Part shown: piece after piece, positions 33,026-40,634 of the stretch
Numbering within the stretch: the stretch's first letter is position 1
How the letters are laid out: each line of letters opens with the position of its first letter
Assembly (NCBI GenBank): GCA_029961075.1
Contig: JASBVL010000047.1
Location: 1-45,453 of the forward strand
DNA from: Sphaerobacter sp.
GTDB lineage: Bacteria; Chloroflexota; Chloroflexia; Thermomicrobiales; Thermomicrobiaceae
DNA length: 45,453 nt
Direction: 5' to 3'
Notes under the pieces: model-generated
What the model saw: only the letters and a program-made list of their open reading frames with translations
What the model was told of the DNA's origin: nothing
The model's database searches: none
Position numbers and translations under genes: made by a program

Positions 33026-33265
33026 ATGACCCAGACGATCCACCTCGCCATCAGCGGTCGAACCCCGATCCACTGTGCGGGGTGCGAGCAGCGGATCGGC
33101 ACCGCCCTGCAACGCCTGCCGGGCGTCGTGGCCGTGCAGGCCACCAGCCAGGAAACACAGCAGGTCCGCGTGGCCTTCGACCCGGAGCAGGTCTCGGTCG
33201 AGCAGATCCGGGCGAGGCTGGCCCGGGCGGGCTTCGAGACCGCCCCGGCGGGAGGGGGTGCATGA
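33026..33265 (+). CDS. HMA-domain metallochaperone (CopZ-like)
   Basis: A 79-residue ferredoxin-like HMA domain with the metal pair in HCAGC (Cys17, Cys20) and the fold segments RIGTALQRLPGVVAVQATS, QVRVAFDPEQVSVEQIRARLARAGF. Such proteins carry Cu(I) or similar soft metals to a P1B ATPase. GGGAGGAG is upstream. Its TGA overlaps the ATG of the ATPase gene (ATGA), so both are coupled. The usual Met before the CxxC is replaced (PIHCAGC). Confidence 0.9.
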   Translation: MTQTIHLAISGRTPIHCAGCEQRIGTALQRLPGVVAVQATSQETQQVRVAFDPEQVSVEQIRARLARAGFETAPAGGGA

Positions 33266-35760
33266 GCGCGCGCGCACCGGCCCGGCCGGGCGGTCGGGGG
33301 CACGTCGAGCGGGGCACGCCGGGTGCCGCGCAGCAGAAGCTGCTGCTGAGCGTCGGCGGCATGCACTGCTCCCTCTGTACGGAGTCCATCCGCCGCGCGG
33401 TCGGTCAGCTCGACGGCGTGCAGTCGGTGCAGGTCTCGATCGCCCATGAGGAGGCGCTGGTCGAATACGACCCGGCGCGCGTGACCCCGGAGATCATCAC
33501 CGAGGCGCTGGAGGACATCGGCTACACCGTGCGGGAGCCGGACCAGGCCGCGAGCTTCGCCGAGGAGGAGCGGGATTTGGCCGTCGCCCGGCGCCAGGCG
33601 CGCCTCGCGCTCGGGCTGCTGGTCGCCGCCTCTGCCGTGATGCTCACCACCGTCGTGTCTGGCCCGAGCCGGGAGCGCACCGTGGCGATGGGCGCGCTCG
33701 CGCTCGCCACCGCCCTCGGGCCGGCCCGCTTCATTCTCGTCCGCAACGGCTGGCAGTCAATCCGCCGCGGCATCCTCAATCAGGACGTGCTCGTCACGGC
33801 CTCGGCGCTCGGCGGCCTGCTCGGCGGCCTCGGTGGCCTCGTCGTGCCGACCATGCCCGCCGGCGGCTTCTTCGGCGCGACGGTGTTTGTGCTGGCCTTC
33901 CACCTGATCGGTGGCTACGCCTCCGTGCTCGTCCACGTCCGCGCCTCCCAGTCGGTGCGTCGTCTCCTGGCCCTCACCCCGGAGACCGCGCACCGGCTCA
34001 CCGCGGACGGCCGTGAGGAGGTCGTCCCGGTCGCCCAGCTTGCCGTCGGCGACCGCGTGCGCGTGCGCCCCGGCGAGCGCATCCCGGCGGATGGGGTCGT
34101 CCTCGACGGCGCCTCGGCGGTCGATGAGAGCCTCGTGACCGGCGAGTCCATCCCGGTGGATAAGCTGCCCGGCAGCGAGGTGATCGGCGGCTCGCTCAAC
34201 CAGGCGGGGAGCCTTATCATCCGGGTCAGCCGCGTCGGTGCCGAGAGCTTCCTGCAGACCGTCGCCCGGCAGGTCGCTGAGGCGCGGGCGCTCAAGCCCG
34301 GCATCCTGCGCCTCGTCGACCGGGTGCTCGTGGTCTACGTGCCGGCCGTCTTCGCCGCCAGCGCCGCCGGCTTGCTCATCTGGACCGTCGGCGCCTGGCT
34401 GCTCGCCGGCGCGCCCGACCTGCTCCGCGGCGGCTTCGCAGCCCTGAGCGTGCTCATCATGGGCTACCCCTGCGCCTTGGGGATGTCCACGCCGCTGGCC
34501 ATCATCCGGGCGAGTGGCGAAGCCGCCGAACGCGGCATCCTCATGCGCTCCGGCGAGGCCTTCCACGTCTTCCGCAGCGTGCGCACCATCGTCTTCGATA
34601 AGACCGGCACGCTCACCGAGGGCAAACCCCAGCTCGTCGCGTGCCTCAGCCCACTCGCGGCCACCGACCGGCTCCTACACCTGGCGGCGAGCGCCGAGAC
34701 GCTCTCCGAGCATCCGCTTGCCCGGGCGATCGTGGCCGAGGCCCACGCCCGAGGGCTCACGCTCGAGACGCCGACCGAGTTTGCCGCTTGGCCCGGGCGC
34801 GGCGTCGCCGCCACCGTGGCGGGGCACCGGCTCCTGGTTGGAACCGAGCGCTTCCTGGCCGAGGAGAACGTGAACCTCGCCCCGCTTGAATCGCTCGTCG
34901 AGCAGGTCCACGCCCGCGGGCAGACCGCCGTCCTGGTCGCGGTCGATGGCCGCGCCGCCGGCGTGCTGGCCCTGGCCGATCGGGCGAAGCCCGACGCGCG
35001 GGCGACCGTGGAGCGGCTCCGCCGGCTGGGCATGAAACCGGTCCTGCTCACTGGGGACAACTGGCACGCCGCGCGCGCGGTCGCCGCGGCCGCGGGCATC
35101 GACGAGGTGCTGGCCGAGGTGCTCCCCGGCGACAAGGCAGCCGAGATCCGCCGGCTACAGGCGCAGGGCCAGCGGGTCGCGATGGTGGGCGACGGGATCA
35201 ACGATGCGCCCGCGCTGATGCAGGCGGACGTGGGCATCGCCATCGGTGCCGGCACCGACGTCACCCTGGAGGCCGCCGACGTGGTGCTCGTAAGCGAGCG
35301 TCTGGAGACGCTCGTGGAGGCGCGCGAGCTGGCGCGCCGCAGCTACCAGTTGACCGTCACGAACGTCGGGCTGGCGCTCGCCTTCAACGGCATCGGGGTC
35401 ATCGCCGCCATCACCGGCCTCGTCGCGCCGGTCTGGGCCATGGTGGCGATGGCGGCCAGCGTGAGCGTGGTGCTCGGCAACTCGTTCGCCGGCCGATTGG
35501 GGCCCGAGCGCGCGGGCGCGACGAGCCGGATGAATCCGGCGCACCCCCACCGGCGCAGCGCACCCGGCGGCCTGGCGCCTGCCCCTTCGACATCTCACGC
35601 AGTCCTCCGCGCATCCGGCGCCCGACCGCGAGACGATCGTGCAGCTCATCGCGGCCGAGGAAGACGTGTCGCCTGCCGAGGTCCACCTCCTCTCGCACGA
35701 AACCGTCGCCGGCGAGACCTATGCGCTCTCCCACATCGGTGGCCCGCCGCGGCCCGCTGA
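33262..35760 (+). CDS. P1B-type metal ATPase with YPC instead of CPC, with run-on C-terminus
   Basis: An 832-codon frame encoding a metal-pumping ATPase. N-terminal HMA domain GGMHCSLC (Cys36, Cys39), TGES, phosphorylated Asp446 in DKTGTLT, SEHPLARAI and GDGINDAP are intact. The membrane metal motif is Tyr402-Pro-Cys404 (GYPCALGM) where most family members have Cys-Pro-Cys. Helix 7/8 residues (ALAFNGIG and MAMAASVSVVLGNS-like sequence, Asn740) look Cu(I)-class (P1B-1), so a soft metal with altered coordination is likely. After about residue 745 the frame continues through some 85 low-complexity, Arg-rich codons that overlap a different coding frame from 35591; the native stop was probably lost by a deletion that fused it to the remnant downstream. 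Confidence 0.9.
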   Translation: MSARAPARPGGRGHVERGTPGAAQQKLLLSVGGMHCSLCTESIRRAVGQLDGVQSVQVSIAHEEALVEYDPARVTPEIITEALEDIGYTVREPDQAASFAEEERDLAVARRQARLALGLLVAASAVMLTTVVSGPSRERTVAMGALALATALGPARFILVRNGWQSIRRGILNQDVLVTASALGGLLGGLGGLVVPTMPAGGFFGATVFVLAFHLIGGYASVLVHVRASQSVRRLLALTPETAHRLTADGREEVVPVAQLAVGDRVRVRPGERIPADGVVLDGASAVDESLVTGESIPVDKLPGSEVIGGSLNQAGSLIIRVSRVGAESFLQTVARQVAEARALKPGILRLVDRVLVVYVPAVFAASAAGLLIWTVGAWLLAGAPDLLRGGFAALSVLIMGYPCALGMSTPLAIIRASGEAAERGILMRSGEAFHVFRSVRTIVFDKTGTLTEGKPQLVACLSPLAATDRLLHLAASAETLSEHPLARAIVAEAHARGLTLETPTEFAAWPGRGVAATVAGHRLLVGTERFLAEENVNLAPLESLVEQVHARGQTAVLVAVDGRAAGVLALADRAKPDARATVERLRRLGMKPVLLTGDNWHAARAVAAAAGIDEVLAEVLPGDKAAEIRRLQAQGQRVAMVGDGINDAPALMQADVGIAIGAGTDVTLEAADVVLVSERLETLVEARELARRSYQLTVTNVGLALAFNGIGVIAAITGLVAPVWAMVAMAASVSVVLGNSFAGRLGPERAGATSRMNPAHPHRRSAPGGLAPAPSTSHAVLRASGARPRDDRAAHRGRGRRVACRGPPPLARNRRRRDLCALPHRWPAAAR

Positions 35761-36162
35761 TCCCGCCGCGGGCTTCCACCTGCGACTCCGGGCCGTGGTC
35801 CGCCCCGATTGGCGCCCCTGGGCGTGGCGCCTCGGCAGCGGCATCGAGGGGAAGGCCTACCCACCGCCCGCCGCCGCGGGCGTCAACATCCGCACCGCCT
35901 CGGGCGATACCGAAACCGCCAGCAACACCCAGATCTTCGCCGGCGCGGTCCCGGAGGCGGCCACCGTCGCGCTCACCGTCAAGGGGTGCGCCTACACCCG
36001 CGACGTCAGCCAGACGCACGCCTACCTGATCCTGCTCCCCGATCGGGGCGTCTCCCCCGGCGACACCACCGCCATCTGCATGCGCGACCGCAACGGCAGC
36101 CCCTCCCGCGCCCGCCCGAGTACCGCCAGGCGGCCGGCACGATCGTGTGCAACGCGACATAA
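35591..36162 (+). pseudogene. 5'-truncated, frameshifted remnant of an unrecognised (probably secreted) protein gene
   Basis: A codon-biased frame reads ETIVQLIAAEEDVSPAEVHL, VAGETYALSHIGG, FHLRLRAVVRPDWRPW, VALTVKGCAYTRDVSQTHAYL and GDTTAICMRDRNGS. The frame then fails, but one base over it continues as PLPRPPEYRQAAGTIVCNAT with a stop at 36160-36162; adding one C to the CCCC run at 36100-36103 would join them. There is no start codon with a ribosome site and no signal peptide upstream; the first part overlaps the run-on tail of the ATPase gene. Three Cys in the second half suggest an exported protein. I do not recognise the family. The gene looks decayed, although the frameshift alone could be a sequencing error. 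Confidence 0.6.
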
Positions 36163-36847
36163 CAGCCCCCGCTGTGGGGCGATACCCCCGGCCTGGAGCG
36201 GCGCGCGTCGCACGACACGCCGCAGCCGGCTGAACGCCCCTTGGAGTGCGGCGGCCGCAGGCGCCGCTTTCCCCGGCGGCGGTCGCAACCGCCGCTCCTC
36301 CGCGGCGGGCGCCGCGCGTGGTGCCGTGCCTGGTCGGGCCTCGCACGGCCAACGGCGCTCATGGAGTTGGGCGACCTCGTCTGCTATCCGCGCCCGGTGA
36401 GGGAGGGCCCGGGGCGAATGCCGCCGGGCTAGCACGAACAGGCCCACGAGAGGGGCTGTTGACGCGCGCGAGCCGGTTTGCCGGGGCGCAGAACTGCCGC
36501 CGCAATGCCGTGTACCTTAGCCCCTTCACTGGGCTTCGCCCCCTAGCCCGGGGGCACCCCCCCGGACCCGGACCACGACCGGTTTCCGGCAGCCGCTGGA
36601 CGTCATGCCTGCTCCCATCCGGCTTATGGACGTTGACGATGTAGTGCGGCATACCCGGCGATCGTCCCCAGCCGGCTTGAGCCGGCTTTGCTGGTGAGCC
36701 CGGGGCTTTGAGCCCCGGGCCCCGACCCGGCGCGGCTACTAGACTATTTCGTCAAACACCATTGGCCGGCTTTTCTGGTGAGCCCCGGGGCTCAAAGCCC
36801 CGGGCTCCCTCAGCCCGCGCCCGCCGTCGGCTCCGGGGGCGTGCCCC
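36163..36847. repeat. Modular GC-hairpin repeat field 2
   Basis: No gene is supported. The field shares its modules with 16284-17004: the 98-nt-type element (36440-36536), the GGCTTATGGACGTTGACGA cassette (about 36608-36668), GC hairpins at 36698-36720 and 36784-36804, and the module with CTACTAGACT and CGTCAA (36728-36805). The order of modules is similar, which points to a shared ancestral unit rather than chance. Confidence 0.8.
36440..36536 (+). repeat. 97-nt element with inverted ends, copy B
   Basis: Left end AGGCCCACGAGAGGGGCT and right end AGCCCCTTCACTGGGCTT are imperfect inverted repeats. The interior GTTGACGCGCGCGAGC, then TGCCGGGGCGCAG and TGCCGCCGCA, matches copy A (16492-16589) closely in sequence and length. 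Ends are more decayed than in copy A. Confidence 0.75.
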
Positions 36848-37927
36848 TCAATCTCCCGGGTCCGCCCGCCACAGCGACTCGGCCGCTTCCAGCCACTCCC
36901 GCGCCTCGCCCGTGGCGACGAACGGCGCGTGCCGCAGCCCGGCCGGCCGCGCGGCGCCGGTGAGGAACATCGCCGTGCGCAGCTCGGCGGCGAAGGCGTC
37001 GAGCCAGTCGTCGAGCGCGTCCTCGCCGAGGTCCGCCGGCGGCGTGAGGGTGACCAGGTCCGCGCCGAGCGCCAGCGCCTTGGCCGCGTCCAGCCCCGTG
37101 GTGATCGCCCCGTCGCTGATCACCGGCGCGCCGACCGCGCGGAGCATGCGCACGGCCGCCACGGTCGGGATCCCCCAGTCGGCGAAGGTGGCGGCCAGCG
37201 CGCGCCGCCCGTCCGGCTCGGCCGCCGCGGGCGACGTTCGCTGGGCGCTGGGGATCGGCCCCGTCCCGGCCACCAGCAGCCCGCCGACGCCGCGCTCCAC
37301 CAGCACCCGGGCCGTGTGGCGCGGGATGCCCGAGGCGCAGCGCACGAGCACCGGCCGGCGTAGCCGCCGGACCACGGTCGCGATCGCGTCGATCGCCCCG
37401 GCCGCGTTCGGTGCGGGCGCGTCGGTGCGCGCCGCCTCATCGAAGTCGAGTCGGATGACCAGCCCGCCGAGGTCCGCCTGCCGCACCGCGTCCGGCAGCC
37501 GCTCCAGGTCGATGGCCGCGCGGCCTGGCTGCTCCAGCAGCGCGCTGGCGGGGATCTCACCGAAGAGCAGCGGGCCGGCCTCCTCAGCCCGGGGCACCGG
37601 TGGCACGGCCGTCGGCGCCGGCGCGGTGACGAGCGGGGTGATGTCGCCGACGTCGAGCGGCAGCCGCCGCGCCGTCGCCAGCGCCACCAGCGCCTCAGGG
37701 GATGGGCCCGTCGGCGGTGCGAGCAGCAGCACGGGCAGGCTCAGCTCCCGGCCGAGGAAGCGGACCGTCGTCTCCACGCTGGCCAGCGAGAGCTCGGGCA
37801 GCGGGTTCGGCAGCAGCGTCAGCGCGCTCCACACCGGGGACGCTGCCCGGAGCCTGGCTGCCCCCTCGGGCGGCGCTGCGTCCGCGGGGGCGATCGGGCC
37901 GCGCCGGCGGCCGGACCGGACCGTCAC
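36848..37927 (-). CDS. Divergent IDI-2/FMN-dependent dehydrogenase-fold protein
   Basis: A 359-residue TIM-barrel protein resembling type 2 isopentenyl-diphosphate isomerase (Fni/IDI-2). Matching parts are LPELSLASVETTVRFLGRELSLPVLL, PVLVRCASGIPRHTARVLVERGVGGLLVAG, and the FMN phosphate region FADWGIPTVAAVRMLRAVGAPVISDGAITTGLDAAKALALGADLV. However, residues essential in the isomerase are not found: the MTGG loop reads APPTG, the HLNPxQE motif reads RLDFDEAA, the KExG motif reads RCASG, and the N-terminal RKxxH segment is absent. It may bind FMN without isomerase activity. It follows the PRC-barrel gene by 12 nt, so it belongs to that transcript. GTG 37927 is preceded by GGAGGG. Confidence 0.65.
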   Translation of the reverse strand: MTVRSGRRRGPIAPADAAPPEGAARLRAASPVWSALTLLPNPLPELSLASVETTVRFLGRELSLPVLLLAPPTGPSPEALVALATARRLPLDVGDITPLVTAPAPTAVPPVPRAEEAGPLLFGEIPASALLEQPGRAAIDLERLPDAVRQADLGGLVIRLDFDEAARTDAPAPNAAGAIDAIATVVRRLRRPVLVRCASGIPRHTARVLVERGVGGLLVAGTGPIPSAQRTSPAAAEPDGRRALAATFADWGIPTVAAVRMLRAVGAPVISDGAITTGLDAAKALALGADLVTLTPPADLGEDALDDWLDAFAAELRTAMFLTGAARPAGLRHAPFVATGEAREWLEAAESLWRADPGD

Positions 37928-37939
37928 CCGGCATCCCTC

Positions 37940-38602
37940 CTATCCCTGCGTGCCGGCCTGCTCCGCCTCCTCGGCGGTCACGCGGAGTTGTACGCGATCG
38001 GTCGTCACCGACTCAACCCAGGCCGCCGGAACCTGGACGTCGTGGTGGAAGAGGAAGCCGGCTCGCACCACGAAGCCGGCCACGTTGCCGTCCTCATCAT
38101 AGACGATCTCGTCCACCGTCCCGATCTCGTTCCCGTCCCGATCGACGACGTGGGTCCCCTCGTCGACGATCACCGCGTCCTCGCCCAGGTTCGACACCGT
38201 CTCGACCACCGGCGCGGGCATCGGCGTCGGCTCGATCAGCCCGCCGTACGCGCCGCCGAGCGCGTACAGGATCGACGCCTCGGTCTTCGCCCGGTCCGCC
38301 CAGTCGTCGGGCAGCGAGGCCAGGTCTTCGTCCGGCGGGACGATGAAGTTGGCCTCGATGAACTCCGGCAGCCGATCCACCGCCGCGGCCGGCACCGACA
38401 GGTGGACCGTGCCGTCCGGGTCGATCCGCTCGATCAACGGCAGTTCGACGATGCGGTCCCGGGTCAGGAACCTGCCCTGGTGGATGATGATCTGCTCGAG
38501 CTCCCTCGTGGTCGCGTCGAGCACCAGGCGGTCGACCGTGCCGACCCGCGTCCCGTCGGCGGCCACCACCGGTTTCCCCAGGTCGAGATGCAGGCGCGCC
38601 AT
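37940..38602 (-). CDS. Protein with two PRC-barrel domains
   Basis: A 220-residue soluble protein with two PRC-barrel-like beta domains, residues about 1-75 (GKPVVAADGTRVGTVDRLVLDATTRELEQIII) and about 140-215 (GTHVVDRDGNEIGTVDEIVYDEDGNVAGFVVRAG), joined by an acidic linker that contains EANFIVPPDEDLASLPDDW. PRC-barrels occur in photosynthetic reaction-centre subunit H and RimM and serve as interaction modules in many stress proteins. The function here is unknown. The next gene (IDI-2-like) lies 12 nt downstream. Confidence 0.85.
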   Translation of the reverse strand: MARLHLDLGKPVVAADGTRVGTVDRLVLDATTRELEQIIIHQGRFLTRDRIVELPLIERIDPDGTVHLSVPAAAVDRLPEFIEANFIVPPDEDLASLPDDWADRAKTEASILYALGGAYGGLIEPTPMPAPVVETVSNLGEDAVIVDEGTHVVDRDGNEIGTVDEIVYDEDGNVAGFVVRAGFLFHHDVQVPAAWVESVTTDRVQLRVTAEEAEQAGTQG

Positions 38603-38683
38603 CGGCCGTCTCCTCTCGCGCTGCGCGTCACACCGTACCGCCGGCCGCCGGGCGCAAGCGCGGTGCCAGGGCGCCGCGGGGAT

Positions 38684-39955
38684 CTAGTCGGCCGGTGGCG
38701 CCAGCAGGTCGGCCGGCACCTGCGGCGGGGCGCTCAGCGCGCGCAGGAAGGCCTCCAACTGCGCCAGCTCCGTCTCCGACAGGTGCAGCGGCTGCAGCTC
38801 GCTGTGGCCCACCGCGGCGGCCAGGACGCGGTTGTAGTGGTCGAGCACGTCCCGCAGGGTGGCGAACTGCCCGGCGTGCATGTACGGCGCGCGCTCGGCC
38901 ACGTTGCGCAGCGTCGGCGTCTTGAACGCGCCCTCCAGCTCCGGTGCGTCGTGCTTCAGGAAGCGCAGCTCGGCACAGTCCTCAGGTCGCGCGTCGCTGT
39001 ACGGGCTCGTGCAGTTGAACTCGTCCGCGAGCACCTGCGCCGCGCCCAGCGCGCGGCCCCGGTCCGCCGGCAGCCCCGCGGCGGCCGGCACGCCGACGTT
39101 GTGGAACTCGTGGTTGGTGAAGAGCGGCCCGCTGTGGCACTCCGTGCAGCCCGCCTTGCCGATGAACAGCCGCAGCCCGGCGACCTCGTCGGCGCTCAGG
39201 GCCGCCGCCATCCCCGCCTCATCACCGCGCCGGAGCGCCTCCACGTAGGCGTCGAAGCGCGACGCGCCCGGCCGGATCTGCCGCAGGTAGGCGGCGATCG
39301 CCTTGCCCATGTTGACATAGATGCGGGTCACCAGGTCGCGATCCTCGGGACGCATCGCCTCCCAGGCGGCGCGCGCCGCCGGGTCGGCGACCGGGCCGGC
39401 CGCCTCCGGGAGCCGCTGCAGCTCGGCGTCGGCGGGCAGGGGTGCGAAGATGGCCTCGTACTCCGCGCGATAGTGCTCCGCGATCAGGCGCGCGTACTGC
39501 GTGCGCGTGCCGCCATGCTCGACCGGGCTCTCCAGCGGCCCGAGCGCCTGCGCCCACTGGCTGTCCTTGCGCCCGTCCCAGAACTGCCACGGGCTGTACG
39601 CCGCCCCAATGAGGGTCTGCGTCCGGCGATCGGTCGTCCCCACGCCCTGCCCCCGTGGCCGGCCGTCGCTGAATGCCCGCGCCGGTTGATGGCAGGTCGC
39701 GCAGGCCACCTGGCCGTTGCGGCTGAAGCGGGTGTCGAAGAACAGCCGATGCCCCAGCGCGACGGCGCGCGGATCGTCGGCCACCGCGTTCGACGGGTCC
39801 GGGGGCAGCTCGGGGAGACTGCCGATCCAGAGCTCCTCGAGGATCTGCCGCTCCTCGGCGGTCCACGCCGGCCGGGACCACCGGGCGTAGCTGCTCGCCG
39901 CGGCCACGATGACCAGCACCGCCGCGATGCCGAGCAGAATCGGTCGCCTAGGCAT
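38684..39955 (-). CDS. Di-heme cytochrome c peroxidase (CCP/MauG family)
   Basis: A 423-residue membrane-anchored di-heme protein. A single N-terminal helix (residues about 5-23) anchors it or serves as signal; heme c sites are Cys85-Cys88-His89 (CATCH) and Cys270-Cys273-His274 (CTECH). Other family segments: LGHRLFFDTRFSRNGQVACATC, FWDGRKDSQWAQALGPLESPVEHG, FKTPTLRNVAERAPYMHAG. It reduces hydrogen peroxide or oxidises a partner, in the periplasm-side space. ATG 39955 follows GAGGAGGG. It lies 71 nt after the YtkA-like gene and probably shares its transcript; MauG-like members modify partner proteins, which cannot be excluded here. Confidence 0.93.
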   Translation of the reverse strand: MPRRPILLGIAAVLVIVAAASSYARWSRPAWTAEERQILEELWIGSLPELPPDPSNAVADDPRAVALGHRLFFDTRFSRNGQVACATCHQPARAFSDGRPRGQGVGTTDRRTQTLIGAAYSPWQFWDGRKDSQWAQALGPLESPVEHGGTRTQYARLIAEHYRAEYEAIFAPLPADAELQRLPEAAGPVADPAARAAWEAMRPEDRDLVTRIYVNMGKAIAAYLRQIRPGASRFDAYVEALRRGDEAGMAAALSADEVAGLRLFIGKAGCTECHSGPLFTNHEFHNVGVPAAAGLPADRGRALGAAQVLADEFNCTSPYSDARPEDCAELRFLKHDAPELEGAFKTPTLRNVAERAPYMHAGQFATLRDVLDHYNRVLAAAVGHSELQPLHLSETELAQLEAFLRALSAPPQVPADLLAPPAD

Positions 39956-40026
39956 GACGCCCTCCTCGAACGCCGCTGGGCGGCGGATCGCCGATCGGAT
40001 CCCGCCCCCAGCGGCACCGGTCTGCC

Positions 40027-40527
40027 CTACTCGAGGACGAGATTGAACCGCACCGTGTCGCGCCGGCCGTCCGCCGTGATCGTGAAGTCGACGACCCACC
40101 AGCCGCCCATCTGGAACTTCATCCCTTCGACCAGGTAGTCGCCGTTCCCCAGGTACCGCGTGACCTGCGGCCTGGTCGGCAGCCCGTGCCCATGCTGCGG
40201 CATGTCGCCGTCGACCGTGATCTGCGCCGACTCGACCGGGCGGCCATCCGGGGTCTCCACGTGCAGCGTCCAGGTATGCAGCCGGTTGATCGGGATCGGG
40301 TCGCTGCCGGGCAGGATGGTCGCCCGGTAGTGCCCGGCCGCCGTCAGCCGGGTGGTGGAGAGATCGAGGTCGTCCGGCGGCGGCTGATGCATGCGGACCC
40401 ACATGAGGGCGTACCCAATGGCCACCACCGCGACCACCAGCCCCAGCCCGATCAGTGCCCGCCGCTGCCAGCTCCCCAGGCGCGTGGCGATCCCGGCCGA
40501 TTCCTGGCTGCGCATGCCTGTGCTCAT
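40027..40527 (-). CDS. Membrane-anchored YtkA-like protein
   Basis: A 166-residue protein with one N-terminal helix (about 21-42, [23 protein letters not shown]) and an extracytoplasmic YtkA/FixH-like beta domain: [66 protein letters not shown]. Its His- and Met-rich segment ([17 protein letters not shown]) suits copper or heme-oxidase-related roles known for this family. The start at 40527 has GGAG 7 nt upstream. It forms an operon with the di-heme peroxidase gene, so a periplasmic redox function is likely. Confidence 0.85.
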   Translation of the reverse strand: MSTGMRSQESAGIATRLGSWQRRALIGLGLVVAVVAIGYALMWVRMHQPPPDDLDLSTTRLTAAGHYRATILPGSDPIPINRLHTWTLHVETPDGRPVESAQITVDGDMPQHGHGLPTRPQVTRYLGNGDYLVEGMKFQMGGWWVVDFTITADGRRDTVRFNLVLE

Positions 40528-40593
40528 GGTTCGTCTCCGTGTCTCCCTCGTGCGTCTCACGCTCGGTCGTTGGTGACGGGCGGTCGCCCGTGG

Positions 40594-40624
40594 CGGGGCC
40601 GCCAGGCCCGGCCTGGCGGCCCCG
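40594..40624 (-). terminator. 13-bp hairpin after the DJ-1/PfpI gene
   Basis: CGGGGCCGCCAGG pairs perfectly with CCTGGCGGCCCCG around CCCGG, starting 10 nt past the stop of the minus-strand gene at 40635 and before the YtkA-like gene. No U-tract, but it is positioned to stop or slow transcription between the two. Confidence 0.6.
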
Positions 40625-40634
40625 CGGCGGCCGG

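Noticed and set aside
34465..34473. YPC motif taken as proof that the ATPase gene is dead
   Set aside because: All other catalytic motifs are intact and the gene sits behind a perfect MerR-type operator; a specificity change is more likely than inactivity.
36163..36847. Small open frames inside the second repeat field
   Set aside because: Composition follows the repeats, with no ribosome site or coding-like third positions.
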